Shown: piece by piece, positions 46,948 through 55,648 of the stretch
Layout of the letters: each line of letters starts with the position of its first letter
Numbering within the stretch: the first letter of the stretch is position 1
Source of the DNA: CAVZMO01 sp963776195
Lineage (GTDB): Bacteria > Nitrospirota > Thermodesulfovibrionia > Thermodesulfovibrionales > SM23-35
NCBI GenBank assembly: GCA_963776195.1
Contig: CAVZMO010000036.1
Span: forward strand, 131,631 to 195,630
Reading direction: 5' to 3'
Length of the DNA stretch: 64,000 nt
The notes under the pieces: model-generated
The model's input: the letters and a program-made list of their open reading frames with translations, nothing else
What the model was told of the DNA's origin: nothing
The model's database searches: none
Program-made: the position numbers and the translations under genes

Positions 46948-48474
46948 TTATTTAACATTCCCTCCACGTACTGGCCAGACATAGTTAGTGTAGCTGCTCT
47001 TTCCTGAAGTAGTCGTATTGCCTTTTTGCATATTGAGCGTCCATGCCTGGGACGTACTCTTTCCCAGATAAGTTGTAGAGGACCAGTAATTAGAGGATTT
47101 AACATTCATAAAACCCGCTGAATTAAGCCAGGCTGCCGAGCTCGAAGTACCAAAATTGACAAGGCTTTCGATTTCCCTGACATTGGGGAGACGCCAGTCA
47201 GAATAACCGGCCGTATATCCCAGACAGTTATATGCGCCTGAATTCGCATTAATGTCTTTCATAGCACTTAGCCCGGAAGCCCAAGTCTTATTTAAACAGC
47301 CTCCATCTTTGAGCCACATGAGTCCTGTTAGATTATCTGTTACCGTACCATCACCGTTGTCTGCAAACCTCGGTTCGGGCCAGTCCATACCTGCCTCGAT
47401 ATAACCATCATCTCCTGAAGCGTAACTCACTGTTTGTCCTGTCTTCGGTATATCATAAGGTTTTTCAGAGCCCGAAATACGTACCGGCAATATGTAATAT
47501 GTGTAGCGCTTCGAAGTCATTGTTTCCATGCCACTTTGCATATTTACCGACCATGCATTAGAAGTGCTACTCGGAAAAGTAGTGGATGACCAATAATAGG
47601 TAGATTTCATATTCATAAAACCTACAGTGTTGAGCCATGCTGCTGAACTCGATTTGCCATAATTGATAAGACTCTCAAGCTCTTTGGCATTGGGAAGACG
47701 CCAATTAGAATGTTTGGCTGCATACCCCCGGCAATTGTATTTGCCCGGACTGCCATTAAAGGACGTGACAGTTTGAAATGCAGCATTCCAGTTATTCCTC
47801 AGGCAGCCCCCGTCTTTAAGCCACATAAGTCCCGTCAGAGTGTCCGTTACCGTACCATCACTGTTATCCATAAACCTCTGGCTAGGCCATTCAACACCCG
47901 CTTCAATGGAACCGTCATCTCCTACTGCGTAACTAATTGTTTGGCCCGTTACCGGCGGACTAGAAGCAGAAGTCCTTGCCGGTCCTCCCTGGTCTAAGAT
48001 TTGACCGTTGGCTGTAATGTCGTCGTCGCCCCTGAGACCATCTACGAAATGGAGAGTGACGACATTGTCCGAGATCTCCGCCCCTGTTTGACCATCGAAC
48101 GTGAAATCATACCAATGAGGTGTCGGATTTTCAGGCGTTGGCCCATATTTGTAATACGTGTCAACTTTAGTCCCGTCGGGGAGTTTTACGATGATATCTG
48201 TGCTTGCTCCTTGCTCTAAATTTTCTATACGAAATTCAACGAACTGAAAAGGAAAGGTAGCGCCTAAAATTTGCTCTTGTGGTAATTGTGTTGCTCTGAC
48301 GCCAGTCAAAGGGGACCCGCCTAGTGAGAATAAGCGTGATATAACTGTGGTCATCATACGTATATAATGACGCCACATTGTTTTGCAGGTAATCAGGTAG
48401 CCCGTCTCCATTTCCGTCATAATTTGGATCATCTGAATTTGGACCCATTTCCTCTTTGTCGGGGACACCGTCAT
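46948..48474 (-). CDS. Giant repeat/DUF1566 protein, C-terminal part
   Basis: This frame carries the C-terminal third of the gene starting at 52122. After an artefactual beginning it enters frame near 48330. First comes a segment resembling choice-of-anchor U domains (TYYKYGPTPENPTPHWYDF, VVTLHFVDGLRGDDDITANG). Two DUF1566 domains follow, each with DGTVTDTLTGLMWLKDGG-type and WRLPNAKELESLINYG-type motifs, ending ILPVRISG and VWPVRGGNVK. DUF1566 has a C-type-lectin-like fold and may bind ligands at the cell surface. A one-base shift around 48240-48330 separates it from the repeat part. Confidence 0.85.
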   Translation of the reverse strand: MTVSPTKRKWVQIQMIQIMTEMETGYLITCKTMWRHYIRMMTTVISRLFSLGGSPLTGVRATQLPQEQILGATFPFQFVEFRIENLEQGASTDIIVKLPDGTKVDTYYKYGPTPENPTPHWYDFTFDGQTGAEISDNVVTLHFVDGLRGDDDITANGQILDQGGPARTSASSPPVTGQTISYAVGDDGSIEAGVEWPSQRFMDNSDGTVTDTLTGLMWLKDGGCLRNNWNAAFQTVTSFNGSPGKYNCRGYAAKHSNWRLPNAKELESLINYGKSSSAAWLNTVGFMNMKSTYYWSSTTFPSSTSNAWSVNMQSGMETMTSKRYTYYILPVRISGSEKPYDIPKTGQTVSYASGDDGYIEAGMDWPEPRFADNGDGTVTDNLTGLMWLKDGGCLNKTWASGLSAMKDINANSGAYNCLGYTAGYSDWRLPNVREIESLVNFGTSSSAAWLNSAGFMNVKSSNYWSSTTYLGKSTSQAWTLNMQKGNTTTSGKSSYTNYVWPVRGGNVK

Positions 48475-50605
48475 TGTCCGAGTCTAACGCCGTGAAATAG
48501 ACTGAAATGTTATGGTTATTCGCTATGTCGGTGAATGTATAAGATGCAGATAAGCCCACTGATGACCCGTCCACTTGCACATCGGATATCTCATAGTAAT
48601 TGTTAGGTGTAATGGTAAATGTCTGATTTGCCCCGTAGTTCAATGAAACAGACCCCGAGGGAGAGATAGTTCCGCCGGTGCCTGCCGAGGCTGTTATGGT
48701 ATAAGTCTTCAGCGTAAAGGTTGCCGTAACGGATTTAGCGGCATCCATTGTCACCGAGCACGTCCCGGTGCCTGAGCATGCCCCGGACCAGCCGGCAAAG
48801 GTTGAACTTGTATCTGGTGTGGCAGTAAGTGCAACGGCAGTGCCTGAATTGAAAGCATAAGAACATGAAGAGCCGCAGTTTATCCCTGCTGGCGAGGATG
48901 TTATCGTGCCTGTCCCTGTACCGGCCTTTGTTACACTGAGGTTATAGGTGTTTGTAGTAAAGCTTGCACTGATGGTATGGTTTGCAGTTACATTGCTAAA
49001 GGTATATGTGGATACCGCACCAACTGAAGCGCTGTCTACCAGTACGTTTGCTACGCTATAGCCTGTATTTGCTGTTATGGTAAATGTCTGATTTGCCCCG
49101 TAGTTCAATGAAACAGACCCGGAGGGCGAGATAGTTCCACCGGTGCCTGCAGTTGCTGTTATGGTATAAGTCTTCAGTGTAAAGGTTGCCGTAACCGATT
49201 TAGCGGCATCCATTGTCACCGAGCACGTCCCGGTGCCTGAGCATGCCCCTGACCAGCCGGCAAAGGTTGAACTCGCATCGGGTGCGGCAGTAAGGGTTAC
49301 CGCAGTGCCTGCATTATAAGACGCGGAACAATTAGCTCCGCAGCTTATCCCGGCTGGAGAGGATGTAATCGTGCCTGTGCCTGTACCGGCCTTTGTTACA
49401 CTGAGGTTATAGGTGTTCGTAGCAAAGCTTGCACTTATCGTATGGTTTGCAGTTACATTGCTAAAGGTGTACGTGGATACCGCACCGACTGAAGTGCTGT
49501 CTACCAGTACACTGGTTATGCCGTAGCCTGTATTTGCTGTTATGGTGAATGTCTGATTTGCCCCGTAGTTCAATGAAACAGACCCGGAGGGTGAGATAGT
49601 TCCACCGGTGCCTGCAGTTGCTGTTATGGTATAAGTCTTCAGGGTAAAGGTTGCTGTAACAGACTTTGCGGCATCCATTGTCACCGAGCACGTCCCTGTG
49701 CCTGAGCATGCCCCTGACCAGCCGGCAAAGGTTGAACTCGCATCGGGTGCGGCAGTAAGGGTTACCGCAGTGCCTGCATTATAAGACGCGGAACAATTAG
49801 CTCCGCAGCTTATCCCGGCTGGAGAGGATGTTATCGTGCCTGTGCCTGTACCGGCCTTCGTTACATTGAGGGTATAGGTGTTTGTGGTAAAGCTCGCACT
49901 GATGGTATGGCTTGCAGTTACATTGCTAAAGGTATACGTGGATACCGCACCGACTGAAGCGCCGTCTACCAGTACACTGGTTATGCCGTAACCGGCATTG
50001 GCTGTTATGGTAAATGTCTGGTTTGCCCCGTAGTTCAATGAAACAGACCCGGAGGGAGAGATGGTTCCGCCGGTGCCTGCAGTTGCTGTTATGGTATAAG
50101 TCTTCAGCGTAAAGGTTGCCGTAACGGATTTAGCGGCATCCATTGTCACCGAGCACGTCCCTGTGCCTGAGCATGCCCCTGACCAGCCGGCAAAGGTTGA
50201 AGTCGCATCGGGTACGGCAGTAAGTGCAACGGCAGTGCCTGAATTGAAAGCATAAGAACATGAAGAGCCACAGTTTATGCCTGCCGGCGAGGATGTTATC
50301 GTGCCTGTTCCTGTCCCGGCCTTTGTTACACTGAGGTTATAGGTGTTCGTAGCAAAGCTTGCACTTATCGTATGGTTTGCAGTTACATTGCTAAAGGTGT
50401 ACGTGGATACCGCACCAACTGAAGCGCCGTCTACCAGTACACTGGTTATGCCGTAACCTGTATTTGCTGTTATGGTGAATGTCTGATTTGCCCCGTAGTT
50501 CAATGAAACAGACCCGGAGGGCGAGATAGTTCCGCCTGTGCCTGCAGTTGCTGTTATGGTATAAGTCTTCAGCGTAAAGGTTGCCGTAACGGACTTTAGC
50601 GGCAT
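48236..50605 (-). CDS. Giant repeat/DUF1566 protein, central repeat part
   Basis: 789 residues in frame, made of alternating InlB-type modules. Module A is KAGTGTGTITSSPAG, CG..C, STFAGWSGACSGTGTCSVTM. Module B is TITATAGTGGTISPSGSVSL, NYGANQTFTITANTGYGI, SVGAVSTYTFSNVTANHTIS. Five B and four A modules lie in this frame, followed by a Ca-binding-like DSDNDGVPD and YDGNGDGLPDYLQ (thrombospondin type 3-like) and LYTYDDHSYITL. The true start is not here; the frame joins the upstream part through two one-base insertions at 50714 and about 50591-50600. Confidence 0.87.
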   Translation of the reverse strand: MPLKSVTATFTLKTYTITATAGTGGTISPSGSVSLNYGANQTFTITANTGYGITSVLVDGASVGAVSTYTFSNVTANHTISASFATNTYNLSVTKAGTGTGTITSSPAGINCGSSCSYAFNSGTAVALTAVPDATSTFAGWSGACSGTGTCSVTMDAAKSVTATFTLKTYTITATAGTGGTISPSGSVSLNYGANQTFTITANAGYGITSVLVDGASVGAVSTYTFSNVTASHTISASFTTNTYTLNVTKAGTGTGTITSSPAGISCGANCSASYNAGTAVTLTAAPDASSTFAGWSGACSGTGTCSVTMDAAKSVTATFTLKTYTITATAGTGGTISPSGSVSLNYGANQTFTITANTGYGITSVLVDSTSVGAVSTYTFSNVTANHTISASFATNTYNLSVTKAGTGTGTITSSPAGISCGANCSASYNAGTAVTLTAAPDASSTFAGWSGACSGTGTCSVTMDAAKSVTATFTLKTYTITATAGTGGTISPSGSVSLNYGANQTFTITANTGYSVANVLVDSASVGAVSTYTFSNVTANHTISASFTTNTYNLSVTKAGTGTGTITSSPAGINCGSSCSYAFNSGTAVALTATPDTSSTFAGWSGACSGTGTCSVTMDAAKSVTATFTLKTYTITASAGTGGTISPSGSVSLNYGANQTFTITPNNYYEISDVQVDGSSVGLSASYTFTDIANNHNISVYFTALDSDNDGVPDKEEMGPNSDDPNYDGNGDGLPDYLQNNVASLYTYDDHSYITLILTRRVPFDWRQSNTITTRANFRRYLSFSVR

Positions 50606-51737
50606 CCATTGTCACCGAGCACGTCCCTGTGCCTGAGCATGCCCCGGACCAGCCGGCAAAGGTTGAACTCGCATCAGGTGCGGCAGTAAGTGTAACCGCA
50701 GTGCCTGAATTGATAAGCATAAGAACATGAAGAGCCGCAGCTTATCCCTGCCGGCGAGGATGTTATCGTGCCTGTTCCTGTACCGGCCTTTGTTACACTG
50801 AGGTTATAGGTGTTTGTAGTAAAGCTTGCACTGATCGTATGGCTTGCAGTTACATTGCTAAAGGTGTATGTGGATACCGCACCAACTGAAGCGCCGTCTA
50901 CCAGTACACTGGTTATGCCGTAATTTGTATTTGCAGTTATGGTGAATGTCTGATTTGCCCCGTAGTTCAATGAAACAGACCCGGAGGGCGAGATGGTTCC
51001 GCCTGTGCCTGCCGATGCTGTTATGGTATAAGTCTTCAGCGTAAAGGTTGCCGTAACAGACTTTGCGGCATCCATTGTCACAGAGCACGTCCCTGTGCCT
51101 GAGCATGCCCCTGACCAGCCGGCAAAGGTTGAACTTGCATCTGGTGCGGCAGTAAGGGTAACAGCAGTGCCTGAATTGTAAGTATAAGAACACGTAGAGC
51201 CGCAGTTTATCCCTGCTGGCGAGGATGTTATTGTACCTGTGCCTGTACCCGCCTTCGTCACACTGAGGGTATAGGTATTTGCTGTAAAGCTCGCACTGAT
51301 GGTATGGTTTGCAGTTACATTGCTAAAGGTATATGTGGATACCGCACCAACTGAAGCGCCGTCTACCAGTACACTGCTTATGCCGTAACCTGTATTTGCT
51401 GTTATGGTGAATGTCTGATTTGCCCCGTAGTTCAATGAAACAGATCCCGAGGGTGAGATAGTTCCACCGGTGCCTGCAGTTGCTGTTATGGTATAAGTCT
51501 TCAGCGTAAAGGTTGCCGTAACGGATTTAGCGGCATCCATTGTCACCGAACACGTCCCTGTGCCTGAGCATGCCCCGGACCAGCCGGCAAAAGTCGAGTT
51601 CGCAGCAGGTGCGGCAGTGAGGGCTACCACCGTGCCAGAATTGAAAGCCACGGCACAGTTAGTCCCGCAGTTGAGTCCTGCCGGAGAAGACGTTACGGTC
51701 CCTGTGCCTGTTCCCCCTCTATAGACCGTAAGGGTGT
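48497..51737 (-). repeat. Seven tandem copies of a ~463-bp A+B module
   Basis: Each copy encodes one A module (about 79 residues) and one B module (about 75 residues). Copies are nearly identical at DNA level, with differences limited mostly to the NCGSSCSYAF/SCGANCSASY part and the SVLVDGAS/NVLVDSAS part. Such arrays change copy number readily by recombination and are hard to assemble. Confidence 0.9.
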
Positions 51738-52122
51738 ACTGCTGGGGAGGCGAGGAAGAAATTGTTTTACTAACTTCATTAGAATATCTGCTTTCACTGG
51801 ATGCTGTATCGTACGCCTTTACAGCAAAATAATAGGTAAGTCCATCAGTTAAACTGGAGACGGTATATGTTGCTACGTTTCCAACATTAACGTTCTGCGT
51901 ATAGGTTCCTGAACTAGTACCATAATAGATCTTGTATCCCGCGAGATCAGTAAGCGGCGTCCCGTCTTCATTTGTAGTAGGTGCGTCCCAGGAGAGTGAA
52001 ACTTGACCTGGATAGACCTCACCTACATGAAATAACGATAATAGTGCGAATGTTAAGATCCATAAGAGGGGAAAAAGCGAATACTGAAACCGAAGATTTC
52101 TTTTGAAAAAAATTGTTTCCAT
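50674..52122 (-). CDS. Giant repeat/DUF1566 protein, N-terminal part (signal peptide, FN3, repeats)
   Basis: The start is the ATG at 52122 with GGAGGTG 6 bases upstream. Signal peptide: LFPLLWILTFALLSLFHVGE region, about residues 15-38. One FN3 domain follows (VSLSWDAPTTNEDGTPLTDL to about residue 120), then modules A1-B1-A2-B2 and the start of A3. The frame is lost at an extra T at 50714, where two other copies read TTGAAAGCATAAG. The joined protein is about 1720 residues with seven A and seven B modules. It is a secreted, probably adhesive surface protein. A c-di-GMP-I riboswitch and terminator lie between its promoter and this start. Confidence 0.9.
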   Translation of the reverse strand: METIFFKRNLRFQYSLFPLLWILTFALLSLFHVGEVYPGQVSLSWDAPTTNEDGTPLTDLAGYKIYYGTSSGTYTQNVNVGNVATYTVSSLTDGLTYYFAVKAYDTASSESRYSNEVSKTISSSPPQQYTLTVYRGGTGTGTVTSSPAGLNCGTNCAVAFNSGTVVALTAAPAANSTFAGWSGACSGTGTCSVTMDAAKSVTATFTLKTYTITATAGTGGTISPSGSVSLNYGANQTFTITANTGYGISSVLVDGASVGAVSTYTFSNVTANHTISASFTANTYTLSVTKAGTGTGTITSSPAGINCGSTCSYTYNSGTAVTLTAAPDASSTFAGWSGACSGTGTCSVTMDAAKSVTATFTLKTYTITASAGTGGTISPSGSVSLNYGANQTFTITANTNYGITSVLVDGASVGAVSTYTFSNVTASHTISASFTTNTYNLSVTKAGTGTGTITSSPAGISCGSSCSYAYQFRHCGYTYCRT

Positions 52123-52282
52123 GAGAGCACCTCCATTTTTCGACTAGTTACCGGGAGATGCAGCTCATTAAGCTACTTTCTCTTCCGGCAGCCCTGCTAC
52201 CATATCCTAAATTTGGACTTAGGCCAGAAGCTTTGCGTCCAACCCTTTCGGGCTGTTTGCCTTTATCAGATTTACAAACATA

Positions 52283-52320
52283 AAAAAAGCCTGTTTCCAT
52301 AAAGGGAAACAGGCTTTTTT
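52283..52320 (-). terminator. Intrinsic terminator of the riboswitch leader
   Basis: AAAAAAGCCTGTTTCC and GGAAACAGGCTTTTTT pair perfectly over 16 bp with a 6-nt loop. On the minus strand it lies directly after the c-di-GMP aptamer and about 160 bases before the start codon at 52122. It is the natural expression platform. The U-run is also formed on the plus strand. Confidence 0.88.
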
Positions 52321-52445
52321 GCAAGGTAAACCCCAAATAAGCACTGTTTCTTCGGCAACCCGGCTATCCTTAAGGATTGTTGAAACAAAATCGCAAGGAT
52401 CCGTGGCTTTGTGCCCCCCGGTCACCCAGGGTTTACCTTTTCGGA
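52321..52445 (-). promoter_or_regulatory. Cyclic di-GMP-I riboswitch (GEMM-I)
   Basis: Read on the minus strand the element has the class I order. GGTAAACC is followed by a small hairpin CTGG-GTGA-CCGG with a GNRA loop. Then comes GGGGCACAAAGCCACGG, a second hairpin closed by ATCCTT and AAGGAT, and AGCCGGGTTGCCGAAG. These are the conserved ligand-pocket and tetraloop-receptor elements of c-di-GMP-I aptamers. A further GGGTTTACC at about 52326-52334 can pair with the 5' strand GGTAAACCC of the aptamer and compete with it, next to the terminator. It controls the repeat/DUF1566 gene starting at 52122. Whether ligand turns it on or off cannot be settled by eye. Confidence 0.88.
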
Positions 52446-52563
52446 AACTCTAACTACCTATAATAGTTTCAAAGACCTTCATGCGCAGACTTTATCTGCT
52501 TAGTACAATTTTAAAAAATGATTGATATAGAAGTATGTGATTTCAGTCACAGGTGAGTGAATC

Positions 52564-53682
52564 TTACTGAAGGTTATCAGCTTTAATGCTCCCGTCACGA
52601 ACCGGCAAGATAAGATATTTGGATTTTTTGCTTGAAGAAGACATGTCACCTGTTTTCATATTTACCACCCGTATACTGGAATTCGTAGTCAGATACGCTG
52701 TAGATGACCAGTACTTAGAAGAGACGGTATTAAGAAAGCCTTCAGCATTAAGCCATTCTGAGACATTTGACACCCCATAGTTAACGAGGCTCTCCAGCTC
52801 TTTGATATTAGGAAGACGCCAGTCGGAATAATTGGCTGAATACTCAAGACAGGTGTATGTGCCCGGGTTTGCATTCAGGTCTGCAATAGTCTGAAGCGCA
52901 TCATTCCATTTTTTCTTCAGGCAGCCTCCGTCCTTGAGCCACATCAATCCTGTGAGATTATCTCTTACCGTACCATCACCGTTATCTGTGAACCTCGGGC
53001 TTGGCCATTCAATGCCTGCCTGAATGTTCCCGTCATCCCCCGAAGCATAACTGAGTGTCTGTCCGGTATTTGGTAATTCATAAGGTGTATCTGCACTGCT
53101 CATACGTACAGGCAACATGTAATAGCTTTTAGACTTCGAGATAGGCTTATCAACGCCCCCATTCATGCTGATTATCCATGCCATAGTGCTTTTATAAGAT
53201 GTTGAGGACCAGTAGTAATTAGATTTAACCTTGCTAAAGCCACTGCTATTAAGCCACTGGGCTGGATTTGACACCCCATAGTTAACGAGGCTCTCCAGCT
53301 CTTTGATATTAGGAAGACGCCAGTCGGAATAATTGGCTGAATACTCAAGACAGGTGTATGTGCCCGGGTTTGCATTCAGGTCTGCAATAGTCTGAAGCGC
53401 ATCATTCCATTTTTTCTTCAGGCAGCCTCCGTCCTTGAGCCACGTCAATCCTGTGAGATTATCTCTTACCGTACCATCACCGTTATCTGTGAACCTCGGG
53501 CTTGGCCATTCAATGCCTGCCTGAATGTTCCCGTCATCCCCCGAAGCATAACTGAGTGTCTGTCCGGTATTTGGAAGATCAAAGACACTTGAGCTGTGAG
53601 GACTTTCACTACCCGTAAAGGTTGCACTGATTGTGTGATTCGTGGCTACGTTCGGGAACGTATAGGAAGCTACGGCCCCCAC
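52564..53682 (-). CDS. Smaller repeat/DUF1566 protein, C-terminal part
   Basis: This frame starts inside the last B module (VGAVASYTFPNVATNHTISA) and carries two DUF1566 domains. Each has GDDGNIQAGIEWPSPRFTDN, DGTVRDNLTGL, CLKKKWNDALQTIADLNANP and WRLPNIKELESLVNYGVSN, then a very different tail (WLNSSGFSKVKSNYYWSSTS against WLNAEGFLNTVSSKYWSSTA) and the end LPVR. It is the C-terminus of the gene starting at 55372. The apparent start at 53682 is only the first internal start codon. Confidence 0.85.
   Translation of the reverse strand: MGAVASYTFPNVATNHTISATFTGSESPHSSSVFDLPNTGQTLSYASGDDGNIQAGIEWPSPRFTDNGDGTVRDNLTGLTWLKDGGCLKKKWNDALQTIADLNANPGTYTCLEYSANYSDWRLPNIKELESLVNYGVSNPAQWLNSSGFSKVKSNYYWSSTSYKSTMAWIISMNGGVDKPISKSKSYYMLPVRMSSADTPYELPNTGQTLSYASGDDGNIQAGIEWPSPRFTDNGDGTVRDNLTGLMWLKDGGCLKKKWNDALQTIADLNANPGTYTCLEYSANYSDWRLPNIKELESLVNYGVSNVSEWLNAEGFLNTVSSKYWSSTAYLTTNSSIRVVNMKTGDMSSSSKKSKYLILPVRDGSIKADNLQ
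52765..53073 (-). repeat. 309-bp near-identical repeat, copy 2 (second DUF1566 domain)
   Basis: Identical to 53266-53574 except for one base seen in the stretch CCAC(A/G)TCAATCC. The identity starts and ends sharply. The flanking sequences encode the divergent tails of the two domains. Confidence 0.85.
53266..53574 (-). repeat. 309-bp near-identical repeat, copy 1 (first DUF1566 domain)
   Basis: Partner of 52765-53073. It covers the conserved first part of the DUF1566 domain from GQTLSYASGDDG to VNYGVSN. The variable part that follows on the minus strand is not shared. Confidence 0.85.
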
Positions 53683-53832
53683 GGAACTGCCATCTACAAG
53701 GACATTCGTTATACTGTAACCGGTACCGGCTGTTATGGCGAAGGTTTGGTTTGTACCATAATTTACCGAAACTGTACCGGAGGGAGAGATGCTGCCGCCT
53801 GTGCCTGCTGTCGCATTGATGGTATAGGTCTT

Positions 53833-54440
53833 CAGGCGTATATGTTGCCGTTACAGACTTTGCTGCGTTCATCGTGACCGTGCATGTGCCTGTACCCGTG
53901 CATGCGGACCAGCCGGCAAAAGTCGAGTTTGCAGCAGGTGCGGCAGTAAGTGTCACCGCATTGCCTGCATTGTAAGCATAAGAACACGCAGAGCCACAGC
54001 TTATCCCTGTCGGTGAGGATATTATTGTGCCTGATCCCGTCCCTGAATCTTAGTGACAGTAAGGGTATAGGTTTTTACCGGGTTGCCGAATTTGTCGTAA
54101 AGGTTGCACTGATTGTGTGATTCGTGGCTACGTTCGGGAACGTATAAGAAGCTACGGCCCCCACGGAACTGCCATCTACAAGGACATTCGTTATGCTGTA
54201 ACCGGAACTGGCTGTTATGGTGAAGGTCTGGTTTGTACCATAATTTACCGAAACTGTACCGGAGGGAGAGATGCTGCCGCCTGTGCCTGCTGTCGCATTG
54301 ATGGTATAGGTCTTCAGGGTAAATGTTGCCGTTACAGACTTTGCTGCGTTCATCGTGACCGTGCATGTGCCTGTACCCGTGCATGCGGACCAGCCGGCAA
54401 AAGTCGAGTTTGCAGCAGGTGCGGCAGTAAGTGTCACCGC
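53833..54440 (-). pseudogene. Smaller repeat/DUF1566 protein, frameshifted middle
   Basis: Modules A2 (rest), B2 and A3 lie here in three frames: TLTAAPAANSTFAGWSACTG and GYSITNVLVDGSSVGAVASY in the frame to 54075, then TYTLTVTKIQG in the next, then GTGSGTIISSPTGISCGSAC in a third. Shifts lie near 54085, 54050 and at an extra C at 53837, where another copy reads TTCAGGGTATATG. All join the N-terminal and C-terminal parts into one gene. Confidence 0.7.
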
Positions 54441-55372
54441 ATTGCCTGCATTGTAAGCTCAGAACAGTCAGAACCACAATTAATCCCTAAGGGTGAAGAT
54501 GTCACCGTCCCTGTGCCTGTCCCAGCCTTATTGACAGAAAGGGTATAAGTGCCTGGCGTGTTTGTCGTAAAGGTTGCACTGATCGTGTGGTTCGTGGCTA
54601 CGTTCGAAAATGTGTATGAAGCTACGGCCCCCACGGAACTGCCATCTACAAGTACATTCGCTATACTGGAATTTGTATTTGCTGTTATGGTGAAGGTCTG
54701 GTTTGACCCATAATTTACCGAAACTGTACCGGAGGGAGAGATGCTGCCGCCTGTGCCTGCTGTCGCATTGATGGTATAGGTCTTCAGGGTATATGTTGCC
54801 GTTACAGACTTTGCTGCGTTCATCGTGACCGTGCATGTGCCTGTACCCGTGCATGCGGACCAGCCGGCAAAAGTCGAGTTCGCAGCAGGTGCGGCAGTAA
54901 GTGTCACCGCATTGCCTGCATTGTAAGGCTCTGAACAGTCAGAACCACAATTAATTCCTAAGGGTGAAGATGTCACTGTTCCTGTGCCTGTCCCAGCCTT
55001 TACGACTGACAGGGTGTATTGCTGAGTAGTTGTGGTAGGTATCGTCTTGCTGACTTCATTGGAAAATGCACTTTCGGTATTTGAGGTATCATATGCGGTA
55101 ACAGCAAAATAATAGGTAAGTCCCGCAGTCAGGTTTGAAACCGTATAAGTCGTTACATTTCCTGCATTGACACTCTGCGAATAGTTTCCTGAGGAGTTTC
55201 CGTAGTAGATCTTATATCCGGCGAGGTCACTTAGAGGTGTGCCATCCGTGTTTGTAGCTGGAGTATTCCACGAAAGTGTTACATTGCCGGCGAAAGATGT
55301 TGATGCACTAAGAGAAATGATTATTACTATAAAGAATAAGACATATGGGAAAAAAATTTTTCGTTTAAGCAT
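54434..55372 (-). CDS. Smaller repeat/DUF1566 protein, N-terminal part
   Basis: The start is the ATG at 55372 with GAGGTC upstream. Signal peptide about residues 1-29 (VLFFIVIIISLSASTSFAG). One FN3 domain follows (VTLSWNTPATNTDGTPLSDL), then module A1 (KAGTGTGTVTSSPLGINCGS), B1 and the start of A2. The frame is lost near 54456-54461, where a base is missing relative to the first module. The whole gene (52564-55372) would encode about 935 residues with three A and three B modules. It is a paralogue of the giant protein downstream. No riboswitch was found in the 276 bases before it. Confidence 0.87.
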   Translation of the reverse strand: MLKRKIFFPYVLFFIVIIISLSASTSFAGNVTLSWNTPATNTDGTPLSDLAGYKIYYGNSSGNYSQSVNAGNVTTYTVSNLTAGLTYYFAVTAYDTSNTESAFSNEVSKTIPTTTTQQYTLSVVKAGTGTGTVTSSPLGINCGSDCSEPYNAGNAVTLTAAPAANSTFAGWSACTGTGTCTVTMNAAKSVTATYTLKTYTINATAGTGGSISPSGTVSVNYGSNQTFTITANTNSSIANVLVDGSSVGAVASYTFSNVATNHTISATFTTNTPGTYTLSVNKAGTGTGTVTSSPLGINCGSDCSELTMQAMR

Positions 55373-55648
55373 CAGACCTCACTATTAATAGTATTTTCGA
55401 CATGTTAATACTTAAAGCAAAAATCATGACAAGAGAGGCCTGATGCTATAACTATTTGATTATAAAAGATAATTAATTATGAAATACGTGATTTATTGGT
55501 TAAGTGCGGAGAGATATGTATGGATAATCCTACATACTATTCGGCAGTCTTAAAGAAAATGATTCGCATTGTACGCAATCAGCGATAATAGCATAATAAT
55601 ATGTATGATATTTCTTAAACAGACGCATCGAAAAACCGCAGTAGGCTT

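Noticed and set aside
47710..48219. Plus-strand reading frames opposite the DUF1566 region
   Set aside because: They have no domain, start signal or codon pattern and are shadows of the minus-strand gene.
48497..51737. CRISPR array or noncoding satellite
   Set aside because: Units are about 463 bp, contiguous, and code for InlB-type modules in one frame with no spacers.
46948..55372. Diversity-generating retroelement inside the window
   Set aside because: No reverse transcriptase and no template repeat were found; only a target-like pattern remains.
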